Of a stretch of 5,458 nt of DNA, positions 1 through 5,408 are shown in pieces. The notes beneath the pieces were generated by a model. It searched no databases, was not told the origin of the DNA, and saw nothing but the letters and a program-made list of their open reading frames with translations. The first letter of the stretch is position 1. Every line of letters starts with the position of its first letter. The stretch lies in assembly GCA_022564535.1 (NCBI GenBank), contig JADFLD010000172.1, positions 1 to 5,458 of the forward strand, given 5' to 3'. The translations under genes and the position numbers were made by a program. The DNA comes from Gemmatimonadota bacterium (GTDB taxonomy: Bacteria; Gemmatimonadota; Gemmatimonadetes; Longimicrobiales; UBA6960).

Positions 1-1
1 G

Positions 2-70
2 GATGACGAAGTGGTCCTCTTCAACACCGGAAGCGGACTGAAGTACGCTGGCATGACCCCAATCGACTGA
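2..70 (+). CDS. thrC: Threonine synthase, C-terminal end (partial, 5' end outside window)
   Basis: Only the last 22 codons are present, ending in TGA at 68-70. The frame reads DDEVVLFNTGSGLKYAGM and then TPID before the stop. A hydrophobic strand followed by NTGSGLKY close to the C-terminus is what I know from bacterial threonine synthases. These are cytosolic PLP-dependent enzymes of fold type II that turn O-phosphohomoserine into threonine, the last step of threonine synthesis. The catalytic lysine and the main body lie outside the window, so identification rests on this short tail. Another fold-type II PLP enzyme, such as a threonine dehydratase-like protein, remains possible. The next gene starts 10 bp downstream on the same strand, which suggests co-transcription. 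Confidence 0.65.
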   Translation, partial: DDEVVLFNTGSGLKYAGMTPID

Positions 71-80
71 TCGATCCGAG

Positions 81-326
81 ATGCTCACGCTCATCTGGTT
101 CGTGTTCGCCGTTGCGCTGCTGGTTGCCGCCGGGGTTTCGATCCACGTACGGCGCAGGGGTGCGGTCGCGTCGGAGACCCCTGTCGTCGATGACCACGTA
201 ATCGAGCAGATTCTCGAGACGGGAGTGGTCTTCATCGAGGAAGACGAGCCGCTCGATCTGGATGACATCGACGACGAGGAGGAGCGGTTTTGGTCGGAGA
301 GCTGGGACGAGCCGACCGGCGAGTAG
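81..326 (+). CDS. Small single-pass membrane protein with acidic C-terminal tail, unknown function
   Basis: I do not recognise a named family. The 81-residue product begins with a hydrophobic segment at about residues 2-22 (LTLIWFVFAVALLVAAGVS), followed by a basic patch RRR at 24-26. By the positive-inside rule the C-terminal part should face the cytoplasm. Residues 36-81 carry 20 Asp/Glu, including EEDEPLDLDDIDDEEE, and end with an aromatic-acidic stretch FWSESWDEP. The ATG at 81 lies 10 bp after the thrC-like stop and has only a weak GAG just before it as ribosome-binding sequence, so translation may be coupled to the upstream gene. Two stop codons stand in tandem (TAG 324-326, TAA 327-329). 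The anchored hydrophobic/acidic design and clean ORF argue for a real gene, but a role in threonine synthesis is not shown. Confidence 0.7.
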   Translation: MLTLIWFVFAVALLVAAGVSIHVRRRGAVASETPVVDDHVIEQILETGVVFIEEDEPLDLDDIDDEEERFWSESWDEPTGE

Positions 327-328
327 TA

Positions 329-355
329 AGCCTGCCGTCCGGGGCGCGGTGGGCT
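329..355 (+). terminator. Possible terminator hairpin between convergent genes
   Basis: In the 38-bp gap between the convergent small membrane protein and the barrel gene, AGCCTGCCG (329-337) can pair with CGGTGGGCT (347-355) around a 9-nt GC-rich loop. This gives nine pairs, two of them G-U wobbles. The wobbles form only in plus-strand RNA; on the minus strand they become A-C mismatches. The hairpin would therefore favour ending the thrC/small-protein transcript. No T-run follows on either strand, so it is not a canonical intrinsic terminator, and it may be chance in GC-rich DNA. Confidence 0.3.
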
Positions 356-364
356 GAGTCGTCG

Positions 365-859
365 TTACCTGCCGAGGCGGTAATACAGCTCGGGGAGTGG
401 GACCAGTCGCTTGTTCATGGGCACGTCGTCATCCGGGTTCGCCCGTCGCACCCAGAGGCCGCGGTTTATGTTGATGACGGCGCCCAACGCGTGGGAGTCG
501 GCGACTGCCCAGTCGACGCCGACCGGCGCGCGCAGGACGAGTGCCCAGCCGGTACGGTCGTCGCCGGGGGCCGCCGCGACAACCCAAAGTCCAGCGCCGA
601 CGAAGGGCCGCGCGGCCCTCCCGCCGAAGTATTGTTTCACGACTGCCGAGACGCTCACATCACGGAACGACCACGTCCCGAGCGTGAGGTCCAAACTGCG
701 CGCGTCGCGGTAGAACTCGAGCGTCAGTCCCACCGTGCTGACGCCGCCGAACGAGATGCCGACCCGTACGCCGTCACCGGCTCCGGAGCCCTGAGCGGTA
801 CCTGGAACCGGCTGACCGAGAAGAATCAGGACAGCCAAGAGGGGTGGGAGACTCTTCAA
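365..859 (-). CDS. Secreted protein of unknown function, probably a small outer-membrane beta-barrel
   Basis: The 164-residue product starts at TTG (857-859), the first usable start after the upstream region; a weak AGG lies about 7 nt before it. Residues 1-22 form a Sec-type signal peptide: lysine at 2, hydrophobic core PPLLAVLILLG, and probable cleavage after PGTA before Q23. The mature part is rich in glycine and short alternating polar/hydrophobic stretches (VRVGISFGG, VGLTLEFY, SLDLTLGTW, RPFVGAGLWVVAA, GVDWAVADSHALGAVI), as in small eight-stranded outer-membrane barrels. It ends in an aromatic-rich stretch LYYRLGR. I see no catalytic motif and no named family. It stands alone: convergent with the small protein on one side and divergent from the glycosidase on the other. 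The signal peptide is clear; the barrel assignment is inference, and a periplasmic beta-rich protein is the main alternative. Confidence 0.72.
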   Translation of the reverse strand: MKSLPPLLAVLILLGQPVPGTAQGSGAGDGVRVGISFGGVSTVGLTLEFYRDARSLDLTLGTWSFRDVSVSAVVKQYFGGRAARPFVGAGLWVVAAAPGDDRTGWALVLRAPVGVDWAVADSHALGAVININRGLWVRRANPDDDVPMNKRLVPLPELYYRLGR

Positions 860-918
860 GGAGATGCCTGGGGGCCGTTCGTGAGCGGGGTTGGGACGAT
901 TCGGAGCGGCGTGCCTTC
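860..918. promoter_or_regulatory. Divergent intergenic region between barrel gene and glycosidase gene
   Basis: This 59-bp spacer separates the TTG start of the minus-strand secreted protein from the GTG start chosen for the plus-strand glycosidase. It is G-rich on the plus strand. I found no convincing promoter for the glycosidase in it: TTGGGA at 891-896 has no -10 partner at the right spacing. A GGAG at 903-906 lies 12 nt before the GTG, which is long for a ribosome-binding site. The leader of the minus-strand gene crosses the whole region. Confidence 0.4.
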
Positions 919-1908
919 GTGAACCGCCGGAGTATAGGTAGGGCCCCCCGGTGGGTCCACGTATTCCGGTCGGCGCTGTGCGTTACGATCGCGATCTCGG
1001 GTGCTGCATGCTCGACCCCGGACGCCTCGGCGGCGCTCGCACAGGAGCTGCCCCAGGAGGTTCTTGCTTACCTGTTGCCCGATACGGTCCGGCAGATCGA
1101 GATCCGCCCCGGCGTCGTCTACTGGTATCTGTGGTCGGATAGGGGACCCTGGGCTGTGCACGTAGTTCGAGCCGACCTTTCAGGTCAGTGCGATCTGGAG
1201 TTTGGCGTCCTGCAGGCCGAGCCGCGTGAGAGCGGAGGGCAGGGACACGAGAGGGTCACGAGCATGGTCAGGAGGTCGGCGGATCGGGTCCTCGTCGCGG
1301 TCAATGCCGACTTCTTCACCGCGGAGGGGACGACGGTGGGCACGGAAATCGTCGATGGGCGCGTCGTCGCGGCCAGGGCCAGGCCGACTTTCGCGTGGCG
1401 CCTTGGAAGTGAGCCGTGGATCGGAATCGCCGGCGTCACCGACGACGCGACCCGGTTGAGGTGGCCCGTCGACCGAACCGGGGGGGACGGTCTCACGGAG
1501 GCGGTCGGCGGCTTCCCCGATCTCATCGATCAGGGCACGCGTGTGGGCGATCTGGAGATATCGGCACGGCCTTCCTTCGCAGCGCTCCGCCACCCCCGAA
1601 CGGGGATCGGCTACGATCCCGCGCGTGGGCACGCATGGGTCGTCGTGGTGGACGGTCGTCAAACACCGCACTCGGCCGGAATGACGCTGCCGGAGTTTGC
1701 AGCACTGTTCGAGGCCATGGGCGCGTCCGAGGCGCTCAACCTCGACGGCGGCGGTTCCTCTGTCATGGTTCTGGGCGGCGTCGCGGTGAGCCGGCCATCC
1801 GACGTGACGGGCGAGCGCGCCGTGGTCAACGCGCTGGCACTGATCGAGCATCCGCGCGGGTGTCTCGCCGGCTATCGCCCCCAGGTGACTCCGAGACCCA
1901 CGCGATAG
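919..1908 (+). CDS. Phosphodiester glycosidase family protein (NAGPA/DUF2233), probably membrane-anchored
   Basis: This 329-residue protein matches the family that includes the catalytic domain of mammalian NAGPA, the enzyme that uncovers mannose 6-phosphate by cleaving a GlcNAc phosphodiester. Family hallmarks appear in order: NADFF (129-133), GGFP (197-200), RTGIGYD (227-233), VVVVDGR (241-247), GMTLPE (254-259), NLDGGGSS (274-281), RPSD (292-295) and ER (299-300). The bacterial substrate is unknown; a sugar-phosphodiester in envelope glycans is an inference. I chose GTG 919 because residues 1-31 then form a basic leader, a hydrophobic stretch (ALCVTIAISGAAC) and a possible lipobox Cys31. 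Glycine at -3 is not canonical, so an ordinary signal peptide is the alternative. The longer start, GTG 844, would add 25 polar residues and overlap the divergent gene. The last 12 codons overlap the receptor gene on the other strand, beyond the recognisable domain. Confidence 0.88.
   Translation: MNRRSIGRAPRWVHVFRSALCVTIAISGAACSTPDASAALAQELPQEVLAYLLPDTVRQIEIRPGVVYWYLWSDRGPWAVHVVRADLSGQCDLEFGVLQAEPRESGGQGHERVTSMVRRSADRVLVAVNADFFTAEGTTVGTEIVDGRVVAARARPTFAWRLGSEPWIGIAGVTDDATRLRWPVDRTGGDGLTEAVGGFPDLIDQGTRVGDLEISARPSFAALRHPRTGIGYDPARGHAWVVVVDGRQTPHSAGMTLPEFAALFEAMGASEALNLDGGGSSVMVLGGVAVSRPSDVTGERAVVNALALIEHPRGCLAGYRPQVTPRPTR
931..959 (-). promoter_or_regulatory. Candidate promoter for the minus-strand secreted protein
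   Basis: Read on the minus strand, TGGACC (954-959; four of six matches to TTGACA) is followed after 17 bp by TATACT (931-936; five of six matches to TATAAT). Transcription would start near 925 and give a leader of about 65 nt before the TTG at 859. The element lies inside the first codons of the divergent glycosidase gene. AT-rich hexamers are rare in this GC-rich window, which favours a real site. The consensus used is that of the E. coli housekeeping sigma factor, and its use here is assumed. Confidence 0.4.
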
Positions 1909-3959
1909 GTACGGGCAGGACCGGGCTCGAAGTAACGGCCGCCGAAGGCGTTGGGGACCACGGACGCGTTGTACGTCGTGTCGAAGATGTTTGCCACAGC
2001 GATGAATGGAGCGACTTCGATTCGTCCGACGGTGAGTTCGTCCAATCCGACTCGGACTTCCGCCAGGAGATACGAGGGTGAGAAGAATTGCCCCCCATCG
2101 TCGACTGGAACTTTATCCTGCCATAACGTGCGAATCTCGAAGAATCCGGCACCACGGTCGAAGATGACGAGCCCGTCGAAGCGTCGTGGCGCCAGGCCTG
2201 GAACCTTGTTGCCAGAGTAGTCCTCCGTGTCGGTCTGGAAGGTGACGAACTCGGCGTCGATGTCCGTGTATGCGACACGAATGGAGAGGCCTGGCGCTAC
2301 GCTTCCGTCGAGGGAGAGTTCCCAGCCCGTGTGACGTGCCTCGCCAGCGTTTCGGTAGTATGTGCGCCCCGGGTCGGACGGGACCTCGAAGGGTACGAGG
2401 CTCTGGTTCAGTATCGTACGGAAGATGGAGAGTTCGATGCCCCATCGGTCGGCTACCGTGGCCCGCGCGCCACCCTCGACGGTGAAGCCGGTCTGAGGCT
2501 CGAGCGCCGGGTTGAAGCCGCCGGCTCCACTCGGCTGGTTCGCGAGCTCCGTGGTCGTCGGCGTCTCGAAGGAGCTCGCGATGCTACCGAAGATCTCGAT
2601 GTCGTCGCTGGCGGCTACTACCATTCCAACCGATGGACTGACCGCATCCATGGTGCGCTCACCGGAATCGTCGGGGTTGCCGTCGACCAAGTAGTCGTCC
2701 TCGACGGAAAATCTGATGTTGTCGTAGCGAAGCCCCGCGAGGAACGAGAGGGCAGAGCCGATGTCGAGGCGTCCCTGAACGAAGACACCGGTACCCCGTA
2801 CCGACTCTTGCTGATCGAGCCTCAGGTCCGTGGCCTCACCCCCGCTGTTGCCGAAGTTCTTGCGGTCGTCGCTCTGCAGTTCTGCTTCGAACCCCGCCCC
2901 GAGACTGAGAACGGCACCCTCCAGTTGCCTCGTCCGTTGAAAGAGCGTCCGCAGTCCACCCGCGTTCCGCTTGAGGTCGATAACCCGGCCGGGGATCGGA
3001 TTGAAGAGCTCTCGACGGATACCCCAGAGCGCGAATTCCGCGCTGGTTTCCCCCAGAAAGCCAGACCACGAAGCGCCGAGTTGTCCCTGGCGGGCGTCCT
3101 TTCTCGTACCGCTGATCACATTGAACGTGTGGGCGGCCCGGTTGGCCTCTCCCAAGACCGCCTCGTTCAGCGATCCGGGATTCTCAGCGTCGAGGTCCAT
3201 TCCGTTGGCCACGATGCGCAGAGTGCCCTCGCCCAGCGGCACGGTGAGCGTGCCGTTCAGAACCGAGCGAACGGCCGAGCCGTAAAAAGAGTCGTCATCG
3301 GCGATCGGGTCGCGGCGGAAGCCGTCGAACTCCGTCCGAGAGAAGCCGACGCGATACCCCGCCGTGCCAGTCGTACCCGTCGCGGTGCCCTGCAGGGTCC
3401 ACAGGCCGTGCGTACCGGAGGTGGAGCGGATCCCGATCGACGCGGGAACGAGTGCGGGGTCTACGGTCCGAAAGTGCAGGACACCACCCGCCGCGTTCCC
3501 GTAGAGAGCGGCGTTGGGGCCCCTCAGAATTTCGACCCGCCCGAGCCCCCCGAGATCCAGGTGGTCGAGCGTCGCCTGGCCGTCGGGCAACGTGGCCGGG
3601 ATTCCGTCCACCAGCACACGTATGCCGCGCACCCCGAACTGCGAGCGGGCCCCGAAACCACGGATCGCGATGCGCTCTCCTACCGCAAAGTTGAAGCGGT
3701 TGTGGACTTGGAGGCCGGGGACGGCCCGGAGAGCTTCCTCGATGAAGGCTCCCGCGGTCCCTCGCGTCAGTTCCGGGCCTGCGAGGACCGAGATCGGGGC
3801 CGCGCCCCGCGTGCCGATGGTGCTGCCGAGGACCCGTACCAGGATCGGCTCGATACGGACGACCGAGTCGGGCTCCTGTCGCATGGCAGCCACGGTGCTC
3901 GGGCCGGTGGCGAAGAGGATCGTGCCTACAGCGAATAGGGCGTGGAGCGGTCGAATCAC
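1872..3959 (-). CDS. TonB-dependent outer-membrane receptor, YncD/PqqU-like
   Basis: The 695-residue product is a full-length receptor that would import a scarce ligand across the outer membrane using TonB-ExbBD energy. It starts at GTG 3957-3959, which has GAGGA 7 nt upstream and places a signal peptide (residues 1 to about 25, core ALFAVGTILFA) at the N-terminus. A TonB-box-like stretch RIEPILVRVLG lies at 35-45. The plug domain follows, with RGFGARSQFGVRG and VDGIPATLPDGQ (100-128) and EILRGPNAALYGNAAGG (143-159). The barrel runs from about 164 to the end. GTRKDARQGQLG (284-295), ETPTTTEL (465-472), the YRNAGEARHTGWEL region, ANIFDTTYN (656-664) and the RYFEPGPARTYRVGLGV tail resemble, from memory, E. 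coli YncD, now PqqU, the PQQ importer of about 700 residues. PQQ as ligand is inference; a siderophore or other cofactor is possible. The C-terminal strand is intact although it overlaps the glycosidase gene. Confidence 0.93.
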   Translation of the reverse strand: MIRPLHALFAVGTILFATGPSTVAAMRQEPDSVVRIEPILVRVLGSTIGTRGAAPISVLAGPELTRGTAGAFIEEALRAVPGLQVHNRFNFAVGERIAIRGFGARSQFGVRGIRVLVDGIPATLPDGQATLDHLDLGGLGRVEILRGPNAALYGNAAGGVLHFRTVDPALVPASIGIRSTSGTHGLWTLQGTATGTTGTAGYRVGFSRTEFDGFRRDPIADDDSFYGSAVRSVLNGTLTVPLGEGTLRIVANGMDLDAENPGSLNEAVLGEANRAAHTFNVISGTRKDARQGQLGASWSGFLGETSAEFALWGIRRELFNPIPGRVIDLKRNAGGLRTLFQRTRQLEGAVLSLGAGFEAELQSDDRKNFGNSGGEATDLRLDQQESVRGTGVFVQGRLDIGSALSFLAGLRYDNIRFSVEDDYLVDGNPDDSGERTMDAVSPSVGMVVAASDDIEIFGSIASSFETPTTTELANQPSGAGGFNPALEPQTGFTVEGGARATVADRWGIELSIFRTILNQSLVPFEVPSDPGRTYYRNAGEARHTGWELSLDGSVAPGLSIRVAYTDIDAEFVTFQTDTEDYSGNKVPGLAPRRFDGLVIFDRGAGFFEIRTLWQDKVPVDDGGQFFSPSYLLAEVRVGLDELTVGRIEVAPFIAVANIFDTTYNASVVPNAFGGRYFEPGPARTYRVGLGVTWGR

Positions 3960-3966
3960 GAAGTCA

Positions 3967-3971
3967 TCCTC
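3967..3971 (-). promoter_or_regulatory. Ribosome-binding site deciding the receptor's GTG start
   Basis: On the minus strand GAGGA stands 7 nt before the GTG at 3957-3959, an ideal Shine-Dalgarno placement. The longer reading from ATG at 4011-4013 lacks such a site, overlaps the candidate -10 hexamer, and would put 18 polar residues before the signal peptide. The site therefore supports the 695-residue form. Confidence 0.65.
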
Positions 3972-3984
3972 GAATGGTATCGGA

Positions 3985-3994
3985 CGGCATGCCG
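3985..3994. promoter_or_regulatory. 10-bp perfect palindrome in the receptor leader
   Basis: CGGCATGCCG is self-complementary without a spacer and sits between the candidate receptor promoter and its start codon, 25 bp upstream of the GTG. This position would suit a repressor operator. I do not recognise it as a known regulator's site, and short GC-rich palindromes arise by chance, so the assignment is tentative. Confidence 0.2.
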
Positions 3995-4008
3995 AAAGCG
4001 GCCGGCAA

Positions 4009-4037
4009 ATCATAGCTCCGGACGTTGGTGCCGCCTA
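4009..4037 (-). promoter_or_regulatory. Candidate promoter of the TonB-dependent receptor gene
   Basis: TATGAT (4009-4014, minus strand) matches TATAAT in five of six bases and lies 17 bp from TAGGCG (4032-4037), which matches TTGACA in three of six. The predicted start near 4003 leaves a leader of about 45 nt before GTG 3959. The weak -35 could mean an activator is needed, or that the match is fortuitous. Confidence 0.3.
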
Positions 4038-4073
4038 TCCCTTCGCCCCGCGTCTCTCGCTAGCTTGCCCGTC

Positions 4074-5408
4074 ATGACATCCAACCCGGTCCCCACCATT
4101 CCTGCGGCCACGTTCGAGGGCCGCCGGAAGGCCGCGTACGAGGCGCTCGGCGACGGCGTGATGGTGTTACCGGCCGCGCCGATTCAGTACTCCTCCCGGG
4201 ACACCGAGCGTGCCTATTGTCCCGACCGCGAGCTCTACTACCTGACTGGCTTGACGGAGCCTGAGTCGGTCGCCGTCCTCGTCGGGGGCCACGACCCCAA
4301 GCTCATCGTTTTCGTGCGCGATAAGGACGCGGAAGCGGAGTTGTGGGCGGGCCCTAGGATGGGTCCTGAAGTTGCGGGCGAGAGGCATGGCGCCGACGAG
4401 TGCTTCGGGCTCTCAGACCTGGAGACCCGGCTCGAGGAATTCCTCGCCAAGGCGGACCGAATCCACTTCCGGTCGCGCTCCGGGGGTCTCGTGGAAAGGG
4501 TCGTGTCGGGCGCGCTCGTGCGGGCTCGGAGTCGGGGCCCACGAACCGGGTCCGGCCCGAGAGGGGTCGTCGATCCGGGTGAGGTCATCGATGAACTCCG
4601 ATCGATCAAGGACGAGCACGAGCTCGCCTTGATACGGAGGGCGTGCGAGATAACGGTTCAGGGCCACCGGACCGGCGCGTCGGCGGTGGCGCCCGGCGTA
4701 GGCGAATGGGTCATCGAAGCGGCGGTGGACAGTGCGTTCCGGGCGTCCGGCGCGCGTGGGACGGGCTTTGGAACCATCGTCGGAAGTGGGCCGAACGGGT
4801 GCGTGCTGCACTACGTGGAGAACGCTGCGGTCGTCGGAGCGGATGCGCTCGTCCTGGTCGACGCGGGGGCTGAGTTCGGCATGTACCATGGAGACATCAC
4901 CCGTACTTATCCCGCCTCGGGCGCATTCACCTCGAAGCAACGAGACGTGTATGCAGTCGTAGAAGCGGCCTTGCACGCCGGTGTCGAGGCTGTTCGGCCC
5001 GGTCGGACGATCGCTTCCGTGCACGACTCGGTTACGCGCGTGCTCGTGCAAGGACTCGTGGACCTCGACGTTCTCGAAGGCGGCGTCGAGGACCTGATTT
5101 CGGCCGACGCGCACAAGGTGTTCTTCCCGCACCAGACGTCGCACTGGCTAGGGCTCGATGTCCACGATCCAGGCGACTACGCGCGCGGTGGTGAGGCGTG
5201 TGAGTTGAAATCAGGCATGGTCTTCACGATCGAACCCGGTCTGTACTTCCGATCCGAACTCAGCGAAGGTGGAGCGGAACGGTACTCCGGCATCGGGATC
5301 CGAGTCGAGGACGACGTCGCCGTTACCGCGTCGGGGTGCGAGGTGCTGACCTCGGCGTTACCGACGAAGGCATCGGAAATCGAGGCGCTTGTCGGTGCCG
5401 CGTCCTGA
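4074..5408 (+). CDS. pepP: Xaa-Pro aminopeptidase (aminopeptidase P)
   Basis: This cytosolic metallopeptidase removes the N-terminal residue from peptides with proline in second position. The 444-residue length fits E. coli PepP (441). The N-terminal AMP_N domain (about 1-170) carries DRELYYLTGLTEPE (51-64). The C-terminal pita-bread domain (about 180-430) has all five expected dinuclear metal ligands: D263 in LVDAGAE, D274 in GDITRTYP, H357 in PHQTSHWLGLDVHD, E387 in TIEPGLY and E412 in GIRVEDD. The active-site histidines H246 (LHYVEN), H353 and H364 are also present. ATG 4074 is the first sensible start; extending to 3942 adds 44 residues rich in Arg, Cys and Trp from the intergenic region, absent from the family. 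No Shine-Dalgarno sequence is visible before the ATG. It is divergent from the receptor gene. Prolidase (PepQ) is less likely given the AMP_N motif and SHWLGLDVHD. Confidence 0.95.
   Translation: MTSNPVPTIPAATFEGRRKAAYEALGDGVMVLPAAPIQYSSRDTERAYCPDRELYYLTGLTEPESVAVLVGGHDPKLIVFVRDKDAEAELWAGPRMGPEVAGERHGADECFGLSDLETRLEEFLAKADRIHFRSRSGGLVERVVSGALVRARSRGPRTGSGPRGVVDPGEVIDELRSIKDEHELALIRRACEITVQGHRTGASAVAPGVGEWVIEAAVDSAFRASGARGTGFGTIVGSGPNGCVLHYVENAAVVGADALVLVDAGAEFGMYHGDITRTYPASGAFTSKQRDVYAVVEAALHAGVEAVRPGRTIASVHDSVTRVLVQGLVDLDVLEGGVEDLISADAHKVFFPHQTSHWLGLDVHDPGDYARGGEACELKSGMVFTIEPGLYFRSELSEGGAERYSGIGIRVEDDVAVTASGCEVLTSALPTKASEIEALVGAAS

Larger units (their letters stand above)
3960..4073. promoter_or_regulatory. 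Divergent control region between the TonB-dependent receptor and pepP
   Basis: These 114 bp separate two divergent starts and must hold the promoters of both genes unless either is read from further away. Towards the receptor (minus) there is a good -10 hexamer, TATGAT at 4009-4014, but only a weak -35 (TAGGCG, 4032-4037, 17 bp away). The predicted leader of about 45 nt contains a perfect 10-bp palindrome, CGGCATGCCG at 3985-3994. Towards pepP the only candidate is TAGCTT at 4061-4066, just 7 nt before the ATG. No recognised operator (Fur box, T-box, riboswitch) was seen. Confidence 0.45.

Noticed and set aside
844..918. Earlier GTG start of the glycosidase.
   Set aside because: Its AGAGG is only about one base from the GTG, too close to act, and the 25 added polar residues would bury the signal segment. 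It would also overlap the divergent gene's start.
290..922. A 210-codon plus-strand ORF across the small-protein end and the barrel gene.
   Set aside because: It overlaps two better-supported genes, has low-complexity charged composition and no recognisable motif; it is the antisense shadow of the secreted protein gene.
1480..1486. Run of seven G in the glycosidase gene, a possible phase-variation or frameshift tract.
   Set aside because: Family motifs continue in one frame on both sides and the run is short for a GC-rich genome, so there is no sign of a switch or error.
2331..3938. A 535-codon plus-strand ORF antisense to the receptor gene.
   Set aside because: Its translation is rich in Arg, Gly, Glu and Asp without domains, a signal or a hydrophobic core, while the opposite strand encodes a textbook receptor. 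Long antisense ORFs are expected in GC-rich coding DNA.
3942..4073. N-terminal extension of PepP by 44 residues.
   Set aside because: The extension is Arg/Cys/Trp-rich, unlike aminopeptidase P, and would run across the receptor's start and control region. ATG 4074 gives the normal family length.
4413..5144. A 243-codon minus-strand ORF inside pepP.
   Set aside because: It lies wholly antisense to the catalytic part of PepP and reads as Arg/Asp/His-rich sequence with no family features.
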